This document shows, in pieces, positions 24,179 to 34,534 of a stretch of DNA of 64,000 nt (positions are counted from its first letter, which is position 1; the number at the start of each line of letters is the position of its first letter). Under the pieces are notes generated by a model. That model was not told where the DNA came from, searched no databases, and was given only the letters and a program-made list of their open reading frames with translations. The stretch is from Smallanthus sonchifolius (taxonomy: Eukaryota > Streptophyta > Magnoliopsida > Asterales > Asteraceae): the NCBI GenBank assembly GCA_023525975.1, contig CM042034.1:5277501-5341500 (forward strand), given 5' to 3'. Position numbers and translations under genes: made by a program.

Positions 24179-24308
24179 CATGGTGCTAGCTCAGTTGATA
24201 AAGGTATATATTTCTTAAATGAAGGTCTCATGTTTAAACCTATGTAATATAGTAGTTTTGAAATATTGGTGTAAAGTAGAGTAGAAATAACACTTGTTAA
24301 AAAAATGT
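24179..24308 (+). mobile_element. tRNA-derived SINE-like insertion
   Basis: TGGTGCTAGCTCAGTTGATA is a good A-box-like tRNA head, and GGTCTCATGTTTAAACC is a decayed B box. The 3' end is A-rich, followed by ATGTAAAG, compared with ATGTAAAC just upstream (a possible 7-base target duplication). Confidence 0.55.
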
Positions 24309-25915
24309 AAAGAAACACAATAAATATATAACTAATTAATCCATATATTGAATTAAAAAAATATAAAATTAAGACTATTTGAGGCGGCCAAGAGGCATTG
24401 TCAAATTGAAAAACAAAAGGTCTAACGACTAAACATAGCAAAAGTAAAAGGGCCATAAAAGAAAATATTTAGTGTTTTTAATTTTTGTTTTATGCTTTGT
24501 AAAAGTGTGGGTCCCACTGGTTGGTTGGTTACCTACCAGATATGAAAGTAACCGTTGCCTAACTGTGGTTATCAATATCAATAGCCACCACCCACTATTC
24601 CACACTTGGTGGACTCTTCTCAATCACAAATATGAAGAAATTGCTTCTTATGAACAAACAAAGTCACGTGATTTGTCACATGTTGTTGATCAAACAACTC
24701 AAACAATTTATATTATTATTAGTGAATAAAAAGTGTTATTCGATGATGAACAAGGGTTCAAGTGATCCAAGGCTAATTGTGAGCGTGACCATTACACCTG
24801 TAACCAAATTGGTGCACCATCGACACAAGCCAACCATCCTTGGGATCCAACCTATGCAAGCCATGGCACGAATGGTGGTATATAATAGCCGTTTAGGCAT
24901 CTACCGCGATGATAGGGTGGGTAAAATAGTTGTAAAGGCATCCTATTCTCTAGCAAGTCTCGTGTCATAGATATGGCATGTGTATAAGAACCTTTTTTTG
25001 TTGATATATATTATAAATGTTTTTAACATTTTAAAAGGTCGTACTTTTAATTAGTTAGTTGATATATATAGTGTCGGATCACATACCTGTTTGCACGAGT
25101 AACCCATTATGAACAATTTATGATTGATTTAGAACTTTGTACTTAATATATGTTAGATGGGTCGTCACAAACTCTTTTAGTGAACACGTTGCACATGCGC
25201 AATACTTTTGTAGTCCTTTCTTAAATATAAAGCTAGCATATATAAAAATATGGTTCAAAGTATTGAATCGTGTGTGTATTAGTGGGTAGTAACATGAACA
25301 TCAACCGAAGGCATCACATGCAAGTGACATTCAAGCACACATGCTTTCTATCGAACGTGTTTCATTGGTGGTCCAACATGAATACATTATATGTTATTGT
25401 TAAATTTGATCATCTGGCGCACACACACATATAGATTGGGCGTTATCCTAAAGAAGATAAAAGAAAACAAATGTACAATTTGTCTAACTTTTATGATAAA
25501 ACATTGCGTGCAACAACGTTATAAAAGTGATGCATCGGTTTCTTTTCATCATTTCTACGATAAGATCCTTCGTGTGTAGTTTATTAAGACTAATTAAATG
25601 CATGCAATAATAACTATAGACATGGATCTAAGGAATATGCAATAGAAAATACATGATAAAACAATTTCGGGTACGAAATATTTTATGCATTTTGTACTGT
25701 TTCTATTTGTTTACAAATATAGCTACTTCTGAACCTGCTTTGTGTGCAATTGCAATGCAAATATGCGGGTTATTTTGGTTATGAATTGCAATTTACTAAT
25801 GAAAATGGTGGTTACAAAAACTCTTTAGGTACAAACCACCTGATTACTATAAATTTGGTTGTGGCATTGACATAAAAAACCTTCGTATCTAAATTTTTTT
25901 ATTGCAACTATTGTT
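24309..25915. other. Intergenic DNA, no recognised gene
   Basis: The longest frames (85 codons at 24472-24729 and 112 codons at 24632-24970) overlap in different frames and show no known domain or codon pattern. Part of this stretch may be the body of the Helitron ending at 25950. Confidence 0.35.
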
Positions 25916-25920
25916 ATTCA

Positions 25921-25950
25921 ACCCGTGTAATACACGGGTCTATAACCTAG
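25921..25950 (+). mobile_element. Helitron 3' terminus
   Basis: Perfect hairpin CCCGTGTAATACACGGG (25922-25938), then 8 bases, then CTAG|T (25947-25950). This is the canonical Helitron 3' end. The matching 5' end was not located. Confidence 0.7.
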
Positions 25951-26610
25951 TAACTAAATAAAGCACAAATTATTGTACTCACTATTAACCATGAGCACCT
26001 AAACCCATGTCATACTTCACCCTTACAAATCAGAATATTCAAGGAATAATTAATAGCTGCTTGCATGTTTGGTGTAACTAACCACATGTTAATTTTAGAA
26101 ACTAGGTAACTAATACATGTCTCTAAGGATAATGTCCATACATGGTGAGTTGGAATCTCACATCAAATAGTAGCCTTGTGTGTTGAAACCCACATACGTT
26201 GTTTGTGGAACCATCACTCGATCACATGTAATGGATTCATGGAATAATGTAAACATGGCAACATGCAACAACAACTAAGTTACCAAGTCATGTCAAGGAC
26301 CCACACGCGACAAGAAGTCCAAAATAACAAATAACTTATTGTCATTCTTAACTTACCGTGTTTGCAGTAGCAGAGCTAGTAATTTTTCCAGTGAGCCCGC
26401 TAAGTTTTGATATTATGATGTCTATCAACTTAATTTATAATATTTTGGGTCGTTAACGAACTCTAATTCTCAATCTTTTACACTCAATAAGTTTACAGAA
26501 ACTCTCTTTCTCAATCCATTTGGATAGGTCAAATAATAGTAATTTATTTGGTTCACTAAGTTTACACAAACTCTATTACCAGTCCATGATAGTAAAATAC
26601 ATGGTTCAAA
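25951..26610. other. AT-rich intergenic DNA
   Basis: No gene or clear repeat seen. Confidence 0.4.
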
Positions 26611-26624
26611 TAATGTGGTTTAAT

Positions 26625-26820
26625 GCCATCAGGCCTTTGGTAGGCCTGATGGTCAGGGGGTTTTGTCATAAGGCTTTCCTCCTGTGGAGGTATCGGGTTC
26701 AATCCTCACAAGGTGCACTTCATAATTTCAGGAACACCCTCTGTGGCAGGACTTGAACTCTGGGCTAGAGGGGTCAGCGACATCCTAACCGACATGCTAT
26801 TCTAAAAAAATAATAATAAT
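26625..26820 (+). mobile_element. 196-bp SINE with perfect 14-bp target duplication
   Basis: Flanked by TAATGTGGTTTAAT at 26611-26624 and 26821-26834. It has an A-box-like TGATGGTCAGGGGG, a B box GGGTTCAATCC (about 26696) and an A/TAA-rich tail. The exact duplication points to a fairly young insertion. Confidence 0.85.
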
Positions 26821-26834
26821 TAATGTGGTTTAAT

Positions 26835-27345
26835 TCAAATTAATTAGATGAGGTTAACCATTCAATGAAACAATAAAACTATAAAACTAATACTAGTCTA
26901 TATTTTTAATTAGACAAGGTTAACCATTCAAGCTACTTTACATTCTTTCATTCTGTCAAAGAAATTATTTTTATGGATTCACTCTAAAAAAATCTTACGG
27001 GGTCACTTGGATTTTAAGTGACTTCAATATATGTGTGAACGAGTGACTTCAATAAAACTATTATATTTCATAATACAACACTTAAGTAGCATTGGTACTC
27101 TTATATATCAATTACTAGATCCTATTACTAGTTTTAGGTAATCAAAAGTCAAAACCCTACTTTTATAATTAAATATGTTCAAGGTTTAATTAATTAATCT
27201 CGAACTCTTTCGGCTGCTGGACCACGGAGTGACGAGAGTCTTTATATGGAGTATGATAGGGTTTGCAGATATAAAAATGCAAGAGGTTTCATGTCTCAAT
27301 TATTTCATATAAAATGTCATATCACAAAATATTATAATTAAAATA
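26835..27345. other. AT-rich intergenic DNA
   Basis: GGTTAACCATTCAA occurs twice (about 26853 and 26918), a small duplication. No gene. Confidence 0.4.
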
Positions 27346-27347
27346 AG

Positions 27348-27500
27348 GGGTAACTTTGTTAACTACTAATCAAGTTTTAAAAGTTTTCCAATTAGGTCAT
27401 TCAATACGCATTTTATACGGTATACATCATCGGGTATACTATGATGAATGAACTGATTGGAACACTTTAAAACATGGTTTATTATTATGTGATGTTTTCC
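27348..27500. repeat. Small fold-back MITE, copy 1
   Basis: An inverted-repeat element: CAAGTTTTAAAAGTTTTCCAAT on the left faces ATTGGAACACTTTAAAAC on the right, around a centre with CGCATTTTATACGGTATAC. The same sequence, in opposite orientation, is at 36645-36780. Confidence 0.7.
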
Positions 27501-28400
27501 CTTCAAATAAATAATAACTCTTAGTTATATAAATTATAGTTAAGGACGCTACAAAATGTGTTTTGAGTTGAAAAAGAGTAAATATTAGTATGAACTTCTA
27601 TAATAAAAAAGTTTTAGATCAAAATACAGAAAAAAAAATTAGTTTAAAAATGTATAACAATAATAATAATACGAAAAACATAATAGCGGCACAGGTTTCT
27701 GCTATCGTCAATTTTGGTTGTTAAGAGCCCAACTTTGTAGTAGTGTGTATCGTAAACAAATCATGTACAATTAAGGTTTGATAAATGTGCATGGTTGCAT
27801 ATTTGAATTTAACTCTTTGTTTTCGTTGTGGCAACTAGCGGATCATGAATTTTCATTACCATGATCGGGTAAAAACAAATATAATTTAGTTTTTAAAAAA
27901 CTTAGTTTTACTATACAAAAATGGTTAGCGCACAACTTATCGGATGTTTGCCTTATATTTCGAGTTTGCAATCAAACAATTGATATGAGATGAATGGTTT
28001 AAAAAAAAAGAAATTATGCTAAATCATATCAAATTCTAAATATTTTTTGGTCTACCAATAAAAGATATACAAGTGTATAACATAACTAAAAATATTTAAT
28101 TGACCAAGTTGAAGTAATCATTTTCGACTTAGTTCAGAATGAATACTCAAAACATTAAACAAAGTCGATCAAACTTTTGTTTGAGAATACTATTTGTCTA
28201 GATCCTTGTGTTGAATTTTGTCTTTTGGGTTTAAGAATATTCCACCATAGTCAAATTGATTTTTACGTATCAATCAAAAAGAAAATATAAATAAACGGAA
28301 CGGGGCCAAATGAAATGCTTGCCGCTCAAATACCTTTTTTTTTCTTTTTGTTTTTATTCTCTAAAATAATCATAACAATTAATATTTACTTTTTATATAA
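27501..28400. other. AT-rich intergenic DNA
   Basis: No gene seen. Confidence 0.4.
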
Positions 28401-28410
28401 TATAGCAGAC

Positions 28411-28753
28411 GCCAAAGAATTTGTGGTGTAATGATAGAGGTAAGGCCTGAAGTCCCAAGAGACTCGGGTTCGATCTCTATCACCATCATTAATTTCCGCG
28501 GCATCGCAAATGAGGCCTTCTAGGTTGATGCACTTGGGTTTTACCCACGCCGATCCAGGGTTCGAGCCTCGGCTCTCCCTCAAGCCCGGAAGGGGCTGTA
28601 TTGGGTGAGATTTTTCCTTGGAAGCTCTCCAACTCTGACGCCAAGTGGGCCCAGTTAAGACAACATATTAGCCGGAGTTAGACGATCCTCTCCCATGTGA
28701 CGGGAGGTATGACGTCACAACATTAAATGTTCACATTTCAAAAAAAAATATAT
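28411..28753 (+). mobile_element. 343-bp tRNA-derived SINE with perfect 10-bp target duplication
   Basis: Flanked by TATAGCAGAC at 28401-28410 and 28754-28763. The head has an A box (TGGTGTAATGATAGAGG) and a B box (GGGTTCGATCTC), and a second B-box-like GGGTTCGAGCCTC lies at about 28559. It ends in an A-rich tail. The two B boxes suggest a dimeric or composite SINE. Confidence 0.85.
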
Positions 28754-28910
28754 TATAGCAGACAAACATGTTATAATCTACTTTCATATGATTTTACTTC
28801 CATGTTTTAGTAAATTAAACTAGTATTCAGATCCCCACGTTGTGACAAGTGTTTACAAAAGGTAAATATAAATGTTGATATTTAAAACTTTATGACAGAA
28901 AATATATACT

Positions 28911-31900
28911 TGTAACGAACCAAAATCCGGGTTTCGTCTTCAAATAATTAAATATTTATATTTAATATTATGGTGGAAGTAATATTTTATAAATAAGTTG
29001 AAACAAGTGGGTTTCAAGTTTGTAATGGGATTATATTAGTTTTAACTAACTATAGAACGAAATGGGTAAAATGGAAGTTAAGGGACTGAAATGGTAAATA
29101 TGGCAAATCTGCCATATTTGACCATATGAAAGTCAAAATTCAGCATTTGGTATGTTGGGGTCGTTCATATCAAGAGAGAAAAAGAGAAATCAAGTTTGAA
29201 GCTCAAATCATGCAATTGAGGCTTGTTTTGTGAAGGTTTTGGCTCACACAACACCTTTATAACATCAAGTAAGTGATTCCCTTCCTCTTGATTCCTCCAT
29301 GTATGTGTTCTTGGTGGGTTTTGGGTGAAACCCGAAATTATGTATGCATGTGATGAAATGGTGTTAGATTATTGATAATCTAGCTAAACTAAAGTTAAAG
29401 AATGATGATTAATGTAACATTTCTGATTTTCATCATGTAATCGTTTGATTTCAATAAACAAACACATTTCAGTTTCGATTCGTGTACAAACAAACTACGA
29501 TGCAGTTACATATACAAACTATTCTATTACAATAACGACTTAAACAAAACACCATTATCTCATAAACCCCGAGGACCAAAACTGATAAAACTCAAAAACT
29601 ACAAAACTAGGCAAGCACGGTCGCGCCTAGGACTAGGCACGGTCGCGCCTGCCGACCTAAGCATGGTCGCGCCTAAAGTAGACACGGTCGCGCTGATGAA
29701 CCCACTTGACTCTGCAGAAGTCAAACCATACCATACCCTCTGAATTCGCGAAATTTAAAATAGAGAAAAGCCGGTTTTCACGCGTCAGACCTTACTCGAC
29801 TGAATTCAACCTGCAACACGCCTAAATTGTCCTCCAATTTGCACATTTGTTTAATCCCATACCCACCACAACCAAGTCTCGCGAACTAAACAATTGAGAG
29901 CAAGTTGCAGGCTTCCTACACCCTCATATACACCCACTCAATCTCTCAGAACTCTCACTCGACGCTCACAACACCTCTGTCGTCCGATTGATCGCCAAGA
30001 AACGAAGCCGCTCGACCCGTAGCCGACCGCATTCGATTGCCCACTTTCAGCAAGTAAGTAACACGTCTTCAGCTTTGTATCTACCTCTACTACGAAAGCC
30101 CTATATCAATTCGTAGTAGAAACACTCAAATCAATCCGATTTTGAACCAAAAAGCCGAAACATAAATTTTACTCGAACTACACTCTAGACAAGATATAAA
30201 TACAATTAAACTATGTAGAAACATTCGTAATCATCCACTAAGTGAAAGCCCTAAGAATCCAGAAGCTATTAATATAAGAATCGATCGAATTGTGTCTGAA
30301 AAAGGCCCGACACGGTCGCGCTCATCCCAGAGCACGGTCGTGCCTGACCAAGCACAGTCGTGCCCCAGGTGTGGCCCGGTCGTGCTTACCGAGCAAACAA
30401 GTCTTGACCAAAAACAAACACTAGACGCGGTCGTGCCAGATACGAGCATGGTCGTGCTCTATGTCCAGACCCTCTGTAGTGACTTCTGACTCGACCACGG
30501 GCGCGCTCAGACCCCCACGGTCACGCCCGGCATTGAGCGCGGTCGTGCCATACTCGAGCACGGTCGTGCTCCTTGACCAGAATCAATTATTTTTCTGTTT
30601 GAAAGTCTATTTAACATATTTTAGCTAAAAATCTCATAATGTAATTATAAAAATTAAGTTATAAAATCCCAAGACTCGGGAATCATTTATAAACCAAATC
30701 CTTGATTTAGAAATTTAAAACGGTTAATTTCCGATAGTTTCAAAACCGATGAAATCGTGAGTTTATATAATCATTTTTATAAAAAACTATTTATACAAAT
30801 ATATATATTGATTTAAACAAATATCGTTTATTTAAATTTTATTTAAATAAATATATATATATGTCGCTACTAATTTATTATTTCAAAACCAACCCTAAAC
30901 ACACAAACCACCAACGAATACATTTTGACATAAAATAACACAAACAATGACACGTGTTATACGCTTATTCAATAGGTCGAACATAGTGACCTACGACACA
31001 TTTTGGCATTTTACTCGATTGTGCAAATCAACACGCTACATTACACGTGAGTCTACATAACCCCACTTTTACTCTTTTTCACCTTTGGGGTGGACATGAT
31101 TTACATTAAACAAATTGCAACTCTTTCATAGTACAATTCTTACTTGATTACATGAATTATTTGTGCAATATGCTTGAATGCTATGAGTTATTACTATACA
31201 TACATGACGCAACTCGTGCAATCATTAACTCTGTACAAGCCAACGGTAAACAAAGATAGTACTATTGAGTCTGACAAACCCACCCGGGTAGGGTGTTTGT
31301 TACCGACTTTACATTAGGGTAACCTGCGTGTTATGCCTCAGTCACAAGGTTTGATTGTGCACCTAGTATAACTATAGATTCTCCATATTTGTCTTATATA
31401 CCATGTGAATCAATGAATTGTATAAACATTTTTGAACTCTTATTTGTGTGTCAAAACTTATGTATGCTCACCAACTTTCTAGTTGACCCTTGTTTTTAAA
31501 TCATGTTTCAGGTGCTAACAATTGAGATGATTACAAGTTGCTTCCACCTAGTTTGAGGACCTAGTTAAAAGCTCTAAAATAAACATTGTTATGTATTTTG
31601 TTATGTTTCGTGTACTTGTTGGATTGTTGTTTGATTTCAATGAAAACTGCATGTTTAATTATCTCAACCTTAGCGAACCATGAGCTATGAACAGTCTGCA
31701 CGCTTCACGCCCCGACGTTTCCGCCGTCGGTTGGGGTGTGACAATTAACATCCTAGAACCCTTTGATTTTGATTATAAGAAGTTAGGGTTCATATGGTGA
31801 AAATTGGGGGTGTTTGGGTCATAAGGCTTGAATGGTGAATTAATGAAGATTAAGTGTTTTTAAGATGTTAGACACTAGAACAAACACCAAATTAACTTAA

Positions 31901-33181
31901 TAATAATTTTTGAAAGAATAATTAGTGTTAAGATTAAGTTAATGAAACTCAAGTAGGTGAGTTTGTGGTGAAAGAGGGTGTTTGGTTATGAGGATAACCC
32001 AAACGGGTCAATTTGGGTTGAAATTGGGAAATTGAGTTGTGAACTCAATTGTAATGAAATTTTGGTATATGTTAGATTACTAAACTAGGCGAATGTGTTT
32101 AGGTAATCAAATTGCAAAGCTTGAAAGCGGTGCGGGATCTTCTAACCCGAAAGGTAAGTGCTTTTGCACTTACTTAGTTTTGATGATAAATGAGTTTTAT
32201 GCAATGTTGTATGTATAATGTGTAAAGTTGCATAATTTGTTATGTGGTATGAATGAGTATAAAATGGTATGTATAATTGAAGGAATGTAGTTATAGTATT
32301 TACACTATAATGGATATGTTGATATGGAGTTATGGTCTATGAACCATAATGGATAGAATGGATATGGAGTTATGGTCTAAGTACCATAATGGATAGATTA
32401 GTTATGGAGTTATGATCTCGTATCCTTTGGGATATGAAGTTATGGCCTACGTGCCATAATGGAAATGGAAAAGTGATAATGAAATGATGAAAGTAACTTG
32501 TAGGTGATATACAAGTGTATGAAATCCTTAATTGGCCAAATGGGTGTTAACGGGTCAAATGGGTGAAAGGTGTGAAAACAAGTTGTAATCACTTGTTTGT
32601 TATGTTTAACACATTACAATGGTAATATGTTGACGAAATGCTAATGTATGGAACTATAATTGACCAAATAGAGGCAAACGGGTCAAATGGGTGAAAAGGA
32701 TGAAAACAAGTTGTAAATACTTGTTGATTGTGTTTATCTCATTACTAATGGTTTTAAGTTTATGTGGTTATGCAGGGAAAGCTCCGAAATAGGTCAAGGT
32801 CAACGTCCAAGCTTGGAGGGTTCTCGTATGCATTTTTGGTATTTTGAGGATTTTCGTAAAATCCTTGTAAAGTGGTGTAATTTGGCACAAAAGTTATGTT
32901 TTGATGTAATCATATGTTGTCATGATGTTTTTGGTCAAAAATCTAAGTGTTGGTAAGGTTTTGATGTTAAGCAAAATGAAAAAGGTTGGAAAAATGGTTA
33001 AGTGTGAAAACTGCTGAAAATGGAAACTTTCTGGAAATTTGACTCCCTCGCGTATCGCGAGGGAGGGAGGGAGTTTTCTCGCGCTACGCGAGAGTGTAAA
33101 AAAAAAAAAAAAAAAAAAAAAATTTCCTGGGTTAAGACTTCCGCGCGTTAAAGTTTTGTTTTTGAAAAGTGGTGTGTTTCA
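28911..33181 (+). mobile_element. Solo LTR (about 1.9 kb without the nested insert)
   Basis: Starts TGTAACGAACC and ends GTGTTTCA, with perfect 5-bp flanks ATACT (28906-28910 and 33182-33186). Without the nested element it is about 1,935 bp. It has no internal domain. Near the right end are two CpG-rich palindromes (CCCTCGCGTATCGCGAGGG at about 33046 and CTCGCGCTACGCGAG at about 33079) and a poly(A) run of about 24. Confidence 0.75.
29413..31743 (+). mobile_element. 2.3-kb LTR nested inside another LTR
   Basis: Starts TGTAACATTTCTG and ends GGGGTGTGACA; flanked by ATTAA on both sides (29408-29412 and 31744-31748). The terminal block CCCCGACGTTTCCGCCG is typical of plant LTR ends. No gag-pol is present, so this is a long solo LTR or a non-coding LTR-type element. 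It contains 14 copies of a motif close to CACGGTCGTGCC. Confidence 0.75.
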
Positions 33182-33618
33182 ATACTACTTAATAAACAAG
33201 TAAAATTATGGGACACATGTTACTTTGTTGTGCATTCTCAAAATGTTTTTTTCCGTCTCTCTCATATTAAATATTAATTTAATTAATGATACTTATTATT
33301 TAATTATAGATAATTATTGTATCATTAACTAAATAAAATTAATATGAAATAACATTTATCAATTATATAAAAAAAATTAATACCGATTAAAAAAAATGTT
33401 TTAAAAATTAACTTAACAGAATTTATAACTATCACGTCTAATATATTTTTTTTAAAAACATATTTTGAAGCACGTATGTTAACAAATTATATTATATGTC
33501 TAATACACGGGTTTATTCAACCAGTGTAATACATAAGTTTTAAATGCATAAATTTTTATTACTTAATATATAACATTACATTTATTTAACCCGTGTAATA
33601 CAAGAGATTTTAACCTAG

Positions 33619-34534
33619 TAATAATAATAAATCAGATACACAATATTTCTGCAACGCGCGATAGTGCGGGCATTTTGTATATACAATTTGCTATACGACC
33701 CGTTATTGTACAGTCTGCGGGGTGACCCGTTACAAAACGTAAGCTTGAATCAACAAAATGGAAAATGCAACGTTGCTCTTGTACTCTGAACCGTTTCCGT
33801 CACCAAATCTGACTTACGACCGATGAATCGAGGATGCTGTATCACCCGTTAACATCAAATGAACAAAATTCAACCTGCAATTTCACCCGATGTAAACAGC
33901 CCCGTTACAAGATGAAGTTGCAAGATGTATGATGTTCTTAAAACTCTACTTTCTTTGATCATTTTTTTAAAGATCTAAAAAACCAAAATAGATAAAGAGT
34001 TTCATGTCATTAAAAAACATTATAGCAACTAAATTAGTTAAATAGAAGAATTGCTCATAGTCGTTCTAAGATAAAGAAGCAAACATTTACATTGTTTTGA
34101 CTCTAGTTTTATATTTATGGTGTAAATGCATATGTTGTAACAGTTAAAAACTTATTCAATTGTGTGGTAAATCAACGTCCATATCACTTCACTTTTCCAC
34201 TACACTAAAATTCACATAAACTATGATTGAAACTGTTAAGTGACGTAAAATATATACCTCAATGGAGGATTGATCTTCATAAAAAACAAATGTCTTTGTG
34301 ATTGGAGAGATTTTTGACCGACTCTTCTGCAAGTAGAAGCGTTATAGTGTTGTAAGAAACCATAGTGTGATAGGAGTTTATGTTCGTTTTGCTAATATGC
34401 GCATAGAAAAATTCAAATCATGAAAAGGAAGAATTCTAGCTACACAAATACAGAATCATGAATAATTTTTTATCAAACGGATACAAACTAAATGTCACAA
34501 CTCTTAATAAAATGCAAGTTTGGAGCATCAAAGA
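33619..34534. other. Intergenic DNA
   Basis: 33640-33920 is moderately GC-rich with repeated ACCCGTTA words but no open frame. The rest is AT-rich. Confidence 0.4.

Larger units (their letters stand above)
28902..33618 (+). mobile_element. Non-autonomous Helitron split by an LTR insertion
   Basis: The body at 33187-33618 ends with a CCCGTGTAATACAAGAG hairpin and CTAG|T (33615-33618). An upstream tandem hairpin-like stretch (33500-33540) suggests a second, older end. Its 5' start (ATATATACT, then ACTTAATAAACAAG) is divided by the LTR at 28911-33181, so only about 10 bases lie left of the LTR. The exact 5' base is uncertain. Confidence 0.6.

Noticed and set aside
24632..24970. 112-codon plus-strand frame as a gene
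   Set aside because: No domain, no family resemblance, overlaps another frame and lies in AT-rich DNA without promoter or splice context.
30292..30489. 65-codon frame rich in SRSSQST/VVPDQA in the nested LTR
   Set aside because: Produced by the CACGGTCGTGCC motif array, and open on both strands; no protein family.
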